From Rhodoferax_B ferrireducens_A (GTDB lineage: Bacteria > Pseudomonadota > Gammaproteobacteria > Burkholderiales > Burkholderiaceae_C), in contig NZ_JAVDXT010000002.1 in the NCBI RefSeq assembly GCF_031458075.1, forward strand, positions 310,001-374,000: a stretch of 64,000 nucleotides of DNA. Reading direction: 5' to 3'. How positions within the stretch are numbered: position 1 is the first letter of the stretch; each line of letters opens with the position of its first letter. Positions 1 to 8,601 of the stretch are shown here, piece after piece. Position numbers and translations under genes: made by a program. The notes under the pieces are model-generated. The model ran no database searches and was not told the origin of the DNA. It worked only from the letters and a program-made list of their open reading frames with translations.

Positions 1-2
1 CG

Positions 3-329
3 CTGATCGGCGCCAGCGTGGAGCGCGTGGGCCAGGGCACGGTGCTGGTCGACCAGGCCGGCACCACCATGGCCGAGGTGGTGCAGTCCATCCAGCAGGT
101 GACCCAGATCATGGGCCAGATCAGCGCGGCCAGCTCCGAGCAGGCCACGGGCATGGCGCAGATGGGCGAAGCCGTCAACCACATGGACCATGCGACGCAG
201 CAGAACGCCGCGCTGGTGGAAGAAATGGCCGCTGCCGCCAGCAGCCTGAAGAGCCAGGCCCTGGCGCTGGTGGATTCGGTGGCGGTGTTCAAGCTGGGCG
301 CCGGCACGCAGCTGGCGCTGGGCCGTTAG
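3..329 (+). CDS. methyl-accepting chemotaxis protein, C-terminal end only (cut by window start)
   Basis: The open frame enters from the left edge and ends at TAG 327-329. It reads as the membrane-distal end of a chemoreceptor signalling domain. A heptad-rich helix contains ISAASSEQATGMAQMGEAV, then the conserved QNAALVEEMAAAA segment of the MCP C-terminal bundle and a VFKLG tail. The same tail closes the complete chemoreceptor at 38996-40924, so the two are paralogues. The sensory domain, membrane segments and hairpin tip lie outside the window, so the ligand cannot be inferred. The protein would sit in chemosensory arrays and control CheA. The family is certain; the start is not visible. Confidence 0.9.
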   Translation: MIGASVERVGQGTVLVDQAGTTMAEVVQSIQQVTQIMGQISAASSEQATGMAQMGEAVNHMDHATQQNAALVEEMAAAASSLKSQALALVDSVAVFKLGAGTQLALGR

Positions 330-340
330 CCCGTTTTTAG

Positions 341-396
341 CCAAACAGGCCGCTGGTGCATATGGAATAAGCGCCAGCAGCTATGGATTCAATAGC
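341..396 (-). repeat. dispersed palindromic repeat, copy R1 (3' of lysE-type gene)
   Basis: On the minus strand this reads GCTATTGAATCCATAGC followed by TGCTGGCGCTTATTCCATA and CACCAGCGGCC. It is a close match to the consensus shared by copies elsewhere in the window: a GCTA...TAGC hairpin, then a GCTGGCGC hairpin. It starts six bases beyond the stop codon of the LysE-family gene (403-1032, minus) and lies in the same orientation as that gene. It could act as a terminator or 3'-end stabiliser, but no long T tract follows here. Confidence 0.75.
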
Positions 397-402
397 GTGT
401 GC

Positions 403-1032
403 TCAGTGGCGCACGCTGGCCATTACCGCGGCAAAGCCTACAAATACACCGCCGGTGGCCCGGTTGAAGGCCTTCAGCACCGCAGCCCGGCGCAGAAAGC
501 GCGCCAGGGTCTTGCCGCTGCCCGCATACACCAGGTACCAGCCGGCTTCTATCACCGCAAAGGTCAGCAGCAGGATGGCAAACTGCGGCAGCTGGGGCGC
601 AGCCGCATCGATGAACTGCGGCAAAAAGGCCACGGCAAACAGAATCGCCTTGGGGTTGCTGCCCGCCACCAGCACGCCCTGGCGGAACAGGCTGCCGTAA
701 CCGGGCATGGGCGCGGCCTTGGCGACTGCGCCACCCGCGTCCTCGGCCACCGGCTCGCGCCAGCACTTGATGCCCAGATAGGCCAGGTAGGCGGCGCCCA
801 GCCAGCGCAAGGTGTTGAACACCGCCGGAAAGCTCTGCAGCAGTGCGCCCAGGCCGGCGGCCGAGACGCCCATCATCAGGACCATCACCAGCATGCAGCC
901 GCCCATGGTGGCCAGCGCCGCCGCAAAGCCGAAGCGCGCGCTGGATGTCATCACCAGCAGCATGTTCGGGCCGGGCGTGGCCGACACCACAAAGGTCATC
1001 ATCAGAAACAGCCACCAGGTATGCAGGCTCAT
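403..1032 (-). CDS. LysE/RhtB family amino-acid exporter
   Basis: A 209-residue inner-membrane protein, the usual size for the LysE/RhtB family, which exports amino acids or homoserine-type metabolites. The signature TPGPNMLLVM lies in the first helix region (about residues 18-28), followed by a glycine-rich stretch (AALATMGGC) and about five to six hydrophobic segments. The start ATG at 1032 gives the normal family N terminus (MSLHTWWLFLMM). Longer upstream starts in other frames were rejected. It is transcribed alone towards the left, with repeat copy R1 directly after its stop. The substrate cannot be read from sequence. Members of this family often relieve amino-acid or dipeptide excess. 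Confidence 0.88.
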   Translation of the reverse strand: MSLHTWWLFLMMTFVVSATPGPNMLLVMTSSARFGFAAALATMGGCMLVMVLMMGVSAAGLGALLQSFPAVFNTLRWLGAAYLAYLGIKCWREPVAEDAGGAVAKAAPMPGYGSLFRQGVLVAGSNPKAILFAVAFLPQFIDAAAPQLPQFAILLLTFAVIEAGWYLVYAGSGKTLARFLRRAAVLKAFNRATGGVFVGFAAVMASVRH

Positions 1033-1130
1033 GGAGGGACTCCAGGGGAAAGAGAACAGGGAGAATATTGTAGAAGTCTATGTTCGGGCGGGGTGCGCGC
1101 CTGCGTTGGCGATGCGGCTGCCGCACCACA

Positions 1131-2573
1131 CTAGGCGGGCGTAGCCTCGATCAGCGCAACCTGGTTGCGTCCGCTGTCTTTGGCTTGGTAGAGCGCTTTG
1201 TCTGCGCTGCCAATCAGCATCTCCGCCGTCATGCCAACGCCTGGTGACATGACGGCCACACCGCTGCTGATGCTGACATGAGGCCCAGTGGAGGATTTGC
1301 GATGGGGAAGTTTTAGGTTGGCAACTGCTGCCTGGACGGCTTGGGCGATATGCGCAGCACCGACGCGGTCGGTGTCAGGCAGCACCAGGGCAAATTCTTC
1401 GCCACCATACCGTGCAGCCATGTCGGTCGGACGCTGACAGCAAGAGTCCAGCGCCGAGGCAATCAGCTTGAGGCAATCGTCTCCTGCCAGATGACCGTAC
1501 GCATCGTTGTAATTCTTGAAATGGTCGACATCTACCAATACGAGTGCAAGGGGTCGGCTGTAGCGTACCGCGACTGCCATGTGTTCAGCCAGATGCGTGT
1601 CAAAAGAGCGCCGATTGGCGAGCTCGGTCAGGCCATCCTTCATGGAGATTTGCCAGAGGGTGTCGTTTGCAGTTCGCAACTCCGCCGATACCTTGACCAA
1701 CCGGGCATAGTGGCGCGCGTTCTCGCTGAGCAGCACGATCAGCAGGAAACCAGCAGCCAGCAGCCCGTAGATGCGCCCTACATACCAGCCCAGATCGTAT
1801 CGACCTGTATTCAGCACGGCAGCCAAGGCGAGGTCGAACAGCCACACGCACATCACCACATGCAGCCACACGTCCAGCACTGTGTGGGGCTTGCTGCGCC
1901 ATAGCATTCCCAGGGCTACAAAACTCAGCATCCAGATACCCACTAGGAACACCTTGCCGATCACGGTGGTGCGATTTCCGTCTAGAAACGTAGGCAGGAG
2001 CTCGTGCCCCGATGTAGCAAACAAGGTAAACGCCGCCACCGCGAGTAGAACTAGGAAGACGGTGCTCTTTATGCCGAACCGTGCTTTCTGGAGTTTTAGC
2101 ATCTGAAGCATGAGTATGTCGGGGCGCTGCGCCTTGCTCCTCGCATAGGCCATCACGGCCAGAGGAATCCCTGTATGCCATAGCATGTACATGGCCGAGG
2201 AGGTTTGGGGTCCCGAGCCAAGCAATCCCGTTGGAGCAAACATACCGGGAAAGATCAGCGCGTAGGCGGCGGTTACTATTGCCGTGAAGAAATAGCCGCC
2301 CCCCAGCACCAGCAACGCAACCGATCCCAATGCCCTGAATTGCCCGAAAAGCAGAACGGCGGTGACGAGGTCGCAGATCACCAAGGAGGTGACGTAGATC
2401 GGGATAAAGACGGGGAACTGGGTGAGCGGGGTTCTTGCATAGGACGCAGCAAGCGCAAATATCACCGTTGACACCAACACGGTTGCCCAGGCAGCCCAAA
2501 TCTCGCGGCGGCTGGCGGGTTCATTGGAGAGGTACGTCCAAGACGACCGGTGGTACGGAGTGCTTGTTTTCAT
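1131..2573 (-). CDS. membrane-bound diguanylate cyclase (MASE4-like sensor + GGDEF)
   Basis: This 480-residue protein makes cyclic di-GMP from two GTP. The N-terminal ~300 residues hold about eight hydrophobic segments in a pattern resembling the MASE4 integral-membrane sensor. The C-terminal ~170 residues form a GGDEF domain with active-site motif GGEEF and, five residues upstream, an RPTD inhibitory-site (RxxD) motif, so product feedback inhibition is expected. The end ADKALYQAKDSGRNQV is typical of active cyclases. No EAL domain is present. It is monocistronic. GC content is lower here than in neighbouring genes (many A/T-ending codons), possibly because of later acquisition, but this is only an impression. 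Confidence 0.87.
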   Translation of the reverse strand: MKTSTPYHRSSWTYLSNEPASRREIWAAWATVLVSTVIFALAASYARTPLTQFPVFIPIYVTSLVICDLVTAVLLFGQFRALGSVALLVLGGGYFFTAIVTAAYALIFPGMFAPTGLLGSGPQTSSAMYMLWHTGIPLAVMAYARSKAQRPDILMLQMLKLQKARFGIKSTVFLVLLAVAAFTLFATSGHELLPTFLDGNRTTVIGKVFLVGIWMLSFVALGMLWRSKPHTVLDVWLHVVMCVWLFDLALAAVLNTGRYDLGWYVGRIYGLLAAGFLLIVLLSENARHYARLVKVSAELRTANDTLWQISMKDGLTELANRRSFDTHLAEHMAVAVRYSRPLALVLVDVDHFKNYNDAYGHLAGDDCLKLIASALDSCCQRPTDMAARYGGEEFALVLPDTDRVGAAHIAQAVQAAVANLKLPHRKSSTGPHVSISSGVAVMSPGVGMTAEMLIGSADKALYQAKDSGRNQVALIEATPA

Positions 2574-2753
2574 GGTTGGCGAGCTAAAGCTGGCCTGATT
2601 CTCTGCAGAGGTAGGCTGGAGTTTATCTTTTGTTACTCCGGCGAAGCAGGAAGCGGGCCACGGAGCGCCGCATGGGTGACAGCCTTGGTTTGGAACGCGA
2701 TGGCGCCCAGCACTGAAATGATATCGGCCAGCGGGCGCGGGCCAGGGTCAGGG

Positions 2754-3833
2754 CTATAGGCGCTGGCCATTCGCTCCAAACAGCGAGATGCGTTTCGCAT
2801 CGCAGCGCACGCCCAGGGTATGGCCGCGCTGGTGCGGGGTGTGGCTGTCGGCGATGGCCGACATGGCGGTGCCGCCCAGGTCCAGCCACAGCACCACGCT
2901 GGCGCCCATGGGCTCGGCCAGGGTGACGGTGGCCTGGCCGAGTGCGGCTTGCTCCAGCGGCACGAGTTCGATGTGCTCGGGCCGCATGCCCAGCACCACC
3001 GGCTGGCCGATGTGCGGCTCGGCGGCAAACGGGTAGGTGCTGACGTCGATGCTCAGCGCTGGTGAACGCCACAGCAGCCGGCCGTTGTCGGCGGCCAGCA
3101 CGCCGTCGAAGAAGTTCATGGTCGGCGAGCCCAGGAAGCCGGCGACGAAGCGGTTCACCGGCCGGTCGTAGACCTCGGCCGGCGTGCCGATCTGCTGGAT
3201 CTTGCCGTCCAGCATCACCGCGATGCGGCTGGCCAGGGTCATGGCCTCGGTCTGGTCGTGGGTTACGTAGACCATGGTTTTGCCGATGTCCACGTGCAGC
3301 TGCTTGAGCTCGCGGCGCAACTCGTTGCGCAGCTTGGCGTCCAGGTTCGACAGCGGCTCGTCGAACAGATAGACGCCGGCATCGCGCACCAGGGCCCGGC
3401 CAATCGCCACCCGCTGGCGCTGCCCGCCCGACAGCTGAGAGGGCTTGCGCTGCAGCAGTGGGCCCAGGTGCAGCATGGTGGCGGCGCGGTCGACGCGGCG
3501 GGCGATCTCGTCCTTGGGGATGCCGGTGATGCGCGGGCCGAAGGACATATTGCGCTCTACCGTCATGGTGGGGTAGAGCGCATAGCTCTGGAACACCATG
3601 CCGATGGACCGGTCCTTGGGGTCGGCCCAGGTGACGTCGTTGCCGCCGATATGGATGGCGCCGTCATGCACATCGATCAGGCCGGCGATGCTATGCAGCA
3701 GGGTCGATTTGCCGCAGCCCGAGGGGCCGAGTAGCACCAGGAATTCGCCGTCGACGACTTCCAGGTCCATGTTCTGCAGGATGTCCACATGGCCCAGGCG
3801 GATGTGGAGTTGTTGGATGGAAACGCTTGCCAT
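2754..3833 (-). CDS. sugar ABC transporter ATP-binding protein (MalK/UgpC type)
   Basis: 359 residues, the length of MalK/UgpC/MsmK ATPases that energise carbohydrate importers of the CUT1 class. Walker A is GPSGCGKST (about residues 37-45), the Q-loop lies in VFQSYALYPTM, the ABC signature is LSGGQRQRVAIGRAL, Walker B is VYLFDEPLSNLDAK and the H-loop is VYVTHDQTEAMTLA. A C-terminal OB/TOBE-like regulatory domain follows (GMRPEHIELV). It is the last gene of the operon 8451 to 2754, behind the two permeases. Only nine bases separate it from the upstream permease stop. One ATPase of this class can serve several sugar transporters. Confidence 0.93.
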   Translation of the reverse strand: MASVSIQQLHIRLGHVDILQNMDLEVVDGEFLVLLGPSGCGKSTLLHSIAGLIDVHDGAIHIGGNDVTWADPKDRSIGMVFQSYALYPTMTVERNMSFGPRITGIPKDEIARRVDRAATMLHLGPLLQRKPSQLSGGQRQRVAIGRALVRDAGVYLFDEPLSNLDAKLRNELRRELKQLHVDIGKTMVYVTHDQTEAMTLASRIAVMLDGKIQQIGTPAEVYDRPVNRFVAGFLGSPTMNFFDGVLAADNGRLLWRSPALSIDVSTYPFAAEPHIGQPVVLGMRPEHIELVPLEQAALGQATVTLAEPMGASVVLWLDLGGTAMSAIADSHTPHQRGHTLGVRCDAKRISLFGANGQRL

Positions 3834-3842
3834 ATTTTTCTT

Positions 3843-4742
3843 TTAACCCTTTACTGCGCCAGCGGCGATACCGCGTACAAACCAGCGACCCGAGATGAAA
3901 TAGATGAACAGCGGCACCGAAGACGTGAGGATGGTGGCCGCCATGTTGACGTTGTACAAACGCTCGCCGGTGGTGGTGTTGATGATGTTGTTCAGCTGCA
4001 CCGTCATCGGCAGGTTCTCGCGCCCCGCAAACACCAGGCCCAGCAGAAAGTCGTTCCAGATATTGGTGACCTGCATGATCACCGCCACGATGATGATGGG
4101 CGTGGACATGGGCAGCATCAGCTGGAAGAAGATGCGCCAGAAGCCACCGCCGTCGATGCGCGCGGCCTTCACCAGCTCCTCGGGCAGCGAGGCGTAGTAG
4201 TTGCGGAACAGCAGGGTCATCACCGGCATGCCGAAGATGGTGTGTACCAGCACGATGGCCGGCAGGGTGCTGAACAGGCCGAGCATCGACAGGCCGCGCA
4301 CCAGCGGGTACATGTGCACCTGGTAGGGGATGAAGGCGCCCAGCAGCAGGATGGTGAATAGCCAGCCGGCCCAGGGCCGGCGCCAGTAGGCCAGCGCGTA
4401 GCCGTTGAGCGCGCCGATGAAGATCGACAGCAGCGCGCTGGGCACCACGATCTTCAGCGAGTTCCAGAAGCCGACCTGGATGCCTTCGCACTTCAGGCCG
4501 GTGCAGGCGCTGGACCAGGCCATGGCCCAGGCCTCCAGGTTCGGCTGGCTGGGCAGGGCAAAGATCTGGCCCAGGCGGATCTCGCTCATGGGCTTCAGCG
4601 AGGTCACCACCATCACATACAGCGGCAGCAAAAAGAACACGGCGCTCAGCAGCAGAAAGGCGTAGATGCCGAGCCGCGACGGCGTGAGCCAGGGTTGGGG
4701 CGGGCGCTGGTTGCGCACCCGGGGGAGGGTCGTCGTGCTCAT
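3843..4742 (-). CDS. sugar ABC transporter permease (MalG/UgpE type)
   Basis: 299 residues with six predicted membrane segments. This is the second integral-membrane subunit of a CUT1 carbohydrate importer. The cytoplasmic EAA loop that docks on the ATPase is visible as EELVKAARIDGGGFWRIFFQLMLP within the last third. The ATG at 4742 was chosen because it lies two bases after the stop codon of the upstream permease gene. The frame is open for another 101 codons, but those overlap that gene. It closes with the family-typical RWFVRGIAAGAVKG. Gts/Ags-like glucose or glucoside systems are the nearest relatives I recognise. Confidence 0.92.
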   Translation of the reverse strand: MSTTTLPRVRNQRPPQPWLTPSRLGIYAFLLLSAVFFLLPLYVMVVTSLKPMSEIRLGQIFALPSQPNLEAWAMAWSSACTGLKCEGIQVGFWNSLKIVVPSALLSIFIGALNGYALAYWRRPWAGWLFTILLLGAFIPYQVHMYPLVRGLSMLGLFSTLPAIVLVHTIFGMPVMTLLFRNYYASLPEELVKAARIDGGGFWRIFFQLMLPMSTPIIIVAVIMQVTNIWNDFLLGLVFAGRENLPMTVQLNNIINTTTGERLYNVNMAATILTSSVPLFIYFISGRWFVRGIAAGAVKG

Positions 4743-4744
4743 CT

Positions 4745-5659
4745 TCAGTGTCCCTTGGTTTGCGCACGTTCCATGCGGTTCTTGGCGTACATCCAGGGCA
4801 GCAGCAGGGCCAGCACGGTCAGCAGCAGCAGCACCGAGGCGGCCGAGGCCAGGCCGATGTTGGCGCGGTTGAACAGATAGTCCATGATGAACTTGGCCGG
4901 CACCTCGCTGGCAATGCCCGGGCCGCCGCCGGTCATGGCGACCACCACGTCGAACACTTTGATCACGGCCAGCGACAGCAGCACGCTGGCGGTGGCGATG
5001 CTGGGCGCAATCATGGGCAGCACGATGCTCAGATAGACGCGCCATACCGGGATGCCGTCGATGCGCGCGGCCTTCCAGATTTCTTCGTCGACCCCGCGCA
5101 GCCCGGCCAGCATCAGCGCCATCACCAGGCCGGCAGACTGCCAGACCGCGGCCAGGGCGATGGCGTACATCACCTTGTCCTGGCTGATGATCCAGTCGAA
5201 TTCAAACCCGGGAAAACCCAGCTGGCGCACCGCCTGCTGCAGGCCCAGGCCGGGGTTCAGCATCCACTGCCAGACCAGGCCGGTGGCCACAAAGCTCATG
5301 GCATAGGGGTACAAAAAGATGGTGCGCAGCACGCCTTCGCCGCGCACCTTTTGGTCGATGAAGACCGCCAATAAAAAGCCGAGCACCAGGCAAGACACTA
5401 CAAAGATCGCGCCAAACAGCGCCATGTTGTGCAGTGACAGCGCCCAGCGCTCGGTGGTAAACAGCCGCTCGTACTGCGCCAAGCCGACGAAGTTGGTGGT
5501 CGGAAAAGTCTTGGAGCTGGTCAGCGAAATGGTGATGGACCACAGCACCGTGCCCACGTAGCACAGCAGCACCGTCACCGCCATCGGCAGCAGGGCAAAG
5601 TTGACAGCCCAGTTCTGGCGCAGGCCGCGCCGTGGTGGAGTTTTTTTAACGGGAGCCAT
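4745..5659 (-). CDS. sugar ABC transporter permease (MalF/UgpA type)
   Basis: 304 residues with six membrane segments. It is the first permease subunit of the importer. The EAA motif appears as EEIWKAARIDGIPVWRVYLS, and the N terminus (MAPVKKTPPRRGLRQNW) is a short basic cytoplasmic tail as in MalF-type proteins lacking the large periplasmic loop. The gene lies between the binding-protein gene and the second permease in the order SBP-permease-permease-ATPase. It is preceded by a hairpin with a T tract (5702-5736) that probably lowers its expression relative to the binding protein. Together with the beta-glucosidase at the head of the operon it points to uptake of a glucoside or glucose. Confidence 0.92.
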   Translation of the reverse strand: MAPVKKTPPRRGLRQNWAVNFALLPMAVTVLLCYVGTVLWSITISLTSSKTFPTTNFVGLAQYERLFTTERWALSLHNMALFGAIFVVSCLVLGFLLAVFIDQKVRGEGVLRTIFLYPYAMSFVATGLVWQWMLNPGLGLQQAVRQLGFPGFEFDWIISQDKVMYAIALAAVWQSAGLVMALMLAGLRGVDEEIWKAARIDGIPVWRVYLSIVLPMIAPSIATASVLLSLAVIKVFDVVVAMTGGGPGIASEVPAKFIMDYLFNRANIGLASAASVLLLLTVLALLLPWMYAKNRMERAQTKGH

Positions 5660-5701
5660 AGGGGTTCTGGAGGGTCCTGGAAGCGGTCAATCTGTACATC
5701 A

Positions 5702-5736
5702 AAAAACAGTGCCGACGTGTGTTTGCACGCCGGCAC
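5702..5736 (-). terminator. intercistronic hairpin with T tract (attenuator between binding protein and permeases)
   Basis: Positions 5709-5719 and 5726-5736 form an 11 bp stem with one A/C mismatch and a six-base loop. Read on the minus strand, the stem is followed within two bases by TTTTTT (5702-5707). This is the form of an intrinsic terminator, yet it lies inside an operon. Partial termination here would give more binding protein than permease, as is common for ABC importers. Confidence 0.55.
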
Positions 5737-5749
5737 CGGGAGAAAACGC

Positions 5750-6991
5750 TTAGCTCTTGATAGCGTTCTGCAGGGCCTTCACCACGTCATCCACCGACTG
5801 GTTGTTGTTCCAGTACTTGGAGATCACGTCCTGCACCGAGCCCATCACATCGGGTGGTAGCAGCGCGTCGGGGTTGGCCAAGTGGCGGCTGGTGTCCTTC
5901 ATGATGGCCAGGCCGGTCTGGGCGCAGAGGTCCATCTTCGAGCTGTCGACATCGGTGCGGATGGGGATCGAACCCTTCTTGTTGTTGAACGCCACCTGGG
6001 TCGCGGCCGAGGTCATCGACGTGGCCAACTGCTGCTGGGCCTTGATGGCGGCCGGGTCCTTGGTGCGCGGGAACACGAACACGTCACCGGCCAGGATGTA
6101 GGGCGACTTGGCGCCAAAGCCGGGGAAGCAGCCGAAGTCCTTGCCTGCGACCTGCTTGGCATTGGCGAACTCGCCCTTGGCCCAGTCGCCCATGATCTGC
6201 ACGCCGGCCTTGCCGGTGATCACCAGCGAGGTGGAGTCGTTCCAGTTGCGGCCGGGAGAGCCGGCGTCGGTATAGCTCTTCAGGCGCTTGAAGTCGGCCA
6301 GCACCTTGCGGAAGGCCGGCGAGTTGACGGTGGCGGCATCGCGGTCCTTGTAGAACTTCAGGTACAGGTCGGCACCGCCGGCCTGGGCCAGCCAGCTGTA
6401 GAAGGTGATGACTTCCTGCCAGCCCTGGCCGCCCAGTGCCAGCGGGATCAGGCCCGCAGCCTTGAGCTTGTCGAGCGCGGCAAACATTTCGTCCGGAGTC
6501 TTGGGTTCGGCGGCGATGCCGGCCTTGGCAAATGCGGCCTTGGAGTACCAGAACCAGCTGGGCATGTGGATGTTGACCGGCGCCGCGTAGTAGTGGCCGT
6601 TGACCTTGATGCTGTTGATGATGGGAGCGGGCAGCATCTTGTCCCAGCCTTCCTTGGCGGCCACGGCGTCGATGTCGTTGAGCATGCCCTCCTTGATGAT
6701 GTCCAGGTACTGCTGCGAGGTGTTGAACATGGCCGCGGTGGGCGGGTTGCCGCCGACGATGCGGTTGATGGCGGCGGCGCGGGCGTTTTCACCGCCGGCT
6801 ACGGCCGAGTCCACCCACACGCCACCCGATTTGGTGAACGCGCCGGCCAGCTCTTGCACGGCGGCCGATTCGCCGCCCGATGTCCACCAGTGCATGACCT
6901 CGGCCTTGGCTTGCGCATGGGCGCTGCCACCGGCCAGGACGGCCAGCGCAGTCGCGGCCAGGGCCAGTACGGTTCGGGTGTGTTGTTGCAT
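5750..6991 (-). CDS. extracellular sugar-binding protein of ABC importer (SBP family 1)
   Basis: 413 residues. A signal peptide (MQQHTRTVLALAATALAVLAGGSAHAQA, cleavage near residue 27) directs it to the periplasm. The mature protein begins AEVMHWWTSGGESAAVQEL, the opening of the glucose/mannose-binding GtsA-like group of CUT1 binding proteins. It ends with a short helical stretch (VDDVVKALQNAIKS). It has no lipobox, so it is soluble in the periplasm. A GGAGA ribosome-binding site lies just before the ATG at 6991. It follows the beta-glucosidase gene by 92 bases and precedes the permeases. Expected ligand: a glucoside such as cellobiose, or glucose. This is inferred from the neighbours. Confidence 0.92.
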   Translation of the reverse strand: MQQHTRTVLALAATALAVLAGGSAHAQAKAEVMHWWTSGGESAAVQELAGAFTKSGGVWVDSAVAGGENARAAAINRIVGGNPPTAAMFNTSQQYLDIIKEGMLNDIDAVAAKEGWDKMLPAPIINSIKVNGHYYAAPVNIHMPSWFWYSKAAFAKAGIAAEPKTPDEMFAALDKLKAAGLIPLALGGQGWQEVITFYSWLAQAGGADLYLKFYKDRDAATVNSPAFRKVLADFKRLKSYTDAGSPGRNWNDSTSLVITGKAGVQIMGDWAKGEFANAKQVAGKDFGCFPGFGAKSPYILAGDVFVFPRTKDPAAIKAQQQLATSMTSAATQVAFNNKKGSIPIRTDVDSSKMDLCAQTGLAIMKDTSRHLANPDALLPPDVMGSVQDVISKYWNNNQSVDDVVKALQNAIKS

Positions 6992-7083
6992 GTTGTCTCC
7001 AGTTTTTATAGGGAATGGTCAGGGCTTGCGGCCCATGCGGGAAACCGGCAGATCGGCCATGGTGGTCGATCTTGCCAGACGGG

Positions 7084-8451
7084 TTAGCGCTGTGGGCGCT
7101 TGCGTTGCTGCAGAAAGGCTTGCACGGCCAGCGAGCTGTGCTTGGGCGTGCGCACCTGGGTGGTGTAGTCCACATGGGTGATGCCGAAGCGGCGCTCGTA
7201 GCCATAGGCCCATTCGAAGTTGTCCATCAGCGACCAGATGAAGTAGCCGCGTACATCCACGCCGGCCTTGATCGCGTCGTTCACCGCCATCAGGTGGTTT
7301 TCCAGGAAGCGGATGCGCTGCGGGTCGGCCACGCTGCCGTCGCTCACGCTGTCGTCGCTGGCCATGCCGTTCTCGGTGATGTAGATCGGCGGCAGGTCCG
7401 GGTAGCGGGCGTTGAAGTCGACCAGGATCTCGGTCAGGCCCTTGGGATAGACCTCCCAGCCCATCTGCGTGCGCTCTACCTTGTCGGAATGCGGTGCCTC
7501 TTTGTAGCCGCCTTTGCCGTCGGTTTCGACCACGGTGCGGAAGTAGTAGTTGATGCCCAGGAAATCCATGGGGGTGGAGATGGTCTCCATGTCGCCCGGC
7601 AGCACCAGGGGCTCGGTGCCTGGCCACAGGCGGAACATGTCTTTCGGGTAGCTGCCCAGCATCAGCGGGTCGAACACCCAGTAGTTCTGCTGCACATAGG
7701 CCAGGTACGCGGCATCTTTGTCGGCCGCACTGTCGGTCTGCGGGCCGAACACGCCAGTATTGCAGACGATGCCGCGCAGCGCGCCCGGGTCGTTGGCGCG
7801 GATCTTGGCCAGAGCCAGGCCGTGGCCCAGCAGCAGGTGGTGCAGGGCTTGCGTGGTCTGGCGCAGGTCGGTCACGCCGGGGGCGTGGCGGCCGATGCCA
7901 TAGCCCAGGTAGGCCGAGCACCAGGGTTCGTTCAGCGTGGCCCAGGCCGTGACCTTGCCAGCCAGTTCGCGGCTCATCAGATCGGCATAGGCAGCGAACG
8001 CGTAGGCGGTTTCGCGGCTGGCCCAGCCGCCACGGTCTTGCAGGTGCTGGGGCAGATCCCAGTGGTACAGCGTGACATAGGTTTGCACGCCCTTGGCTTT
8101 GAGCGCGTCCAGCAGCTTCTTGTAGAAGTTGATGCCCTTGGCGTTGGGCACGCCTTGCTCGTCCATCACGCGCGGCCAGGCGATGGACAGACGGTAGGCG
8201 TCCACGCCCAGGCCGGCGATCAGGTCGACATCGGCTTCCCAGCGGTGGTAGTGGTCGCAGGCCACGTCGCCGGTGTCGCCATGCAGCACGCGGCCGGGTT
8301 CGTCGCAATAGGTGTCCCAGATGGACTGCAGGCGGCCGTCTTCATCGGCAGCGCCTTCGATCTGGTACGAGGCCGTGGCCACACCCATCAGGAATTCGGG
8401 CTGGGCAATCGCCGAGTTGGCGGGGATGTTCAATGCGGGTACGGCTGGCAT
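7084..8451 (-). CDS. bglB: glycoside hydrolase family 1 beta-glucosidase
   Basis: 455 residues, the standard GH1 length, covering a single TIM barrel. The acid/base glutamate lies in TLNEPW (about residue 172) and the nucleophile glutamate in IYITENGM (about residue 360). The N-terminal GVATASYQIEGA and the C-terminal WSLMDNFEW aglycone-binding segment are both intact. There is no signal peptide, so it acts in the cytoplasm on imported beta-glucosides and releases glucose. It is the promoter-proximal gene of the minus-strand sugar operon, in which it and the transporter form a complete uptake-and-cleavage unit. A longer reading into the divergent promoter region is not needed. The gene symbol is by family only. 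Confidence 0.93.
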   Translation of the reverse strand: MPAVPALNIPANSAIAQPEFLMGVATASYQIEGAADEDGRLQSIWDTYCDEPGRVLHGDTGDVACDHYHRWEADVDLIAGLGVDAYRLSIAWPRVMDEQGVPNAKGINFYKKLLDALKAKGVQTYVTLYHWDLPQHLQDRGGWASRETAYAFAAYADLMSRELAGKVTAWATLNEPWCSAYLGYGIGRHAPGVTDLRQTTQALHHLLLGHGLALAKIRANDPGALRGIVCNTGVFGPQTDSAADKDAAYLAYVQQNYWVFDPLMLGSYPKDMFRLWPGTEPLVLPGDMETISTPMDFLGINYYFRTVVETDGKGGYKEAPHSDKVERTQMGWEVYPKGLTEILVDFNARYPDLPPIYITENGMASDDSVSDGSVADPQRIRFLENHLMAVNDAIKAGVDVRGYFIWSLMDNFEWAYGYERRFGITHVDYTTQVRTPKHSSLAVQAFLQQRKRPQR

Positions 8452-8601
8452 GGTGCTCCGGTGTGGTGGGTGAGTGCCGCCATGTTAGGTAGACCGGCGC
8501 TATTGGTATGTCGGGAAAGTTTGACACTCGTACTATCGCAATCCCTGAGAGTTGGGTTTGGGGGCACACTCGACAATCTTTCGCCAAAACCGCGCTTATC
8601 T
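8452..8601. promoter_or_regulatory. divergent control region between beta-glucosidase operon and histidine-kinase gene
   Basis: These 150 bases separate two outward-facing units, so both promoters should lie here. I see no convincing -35/-10 pair or palindromic operator. The segment is less GC-rich than the flanking genes. The adjacent response regulator is the obvious candidate to bind here. Confidence 0.35.
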
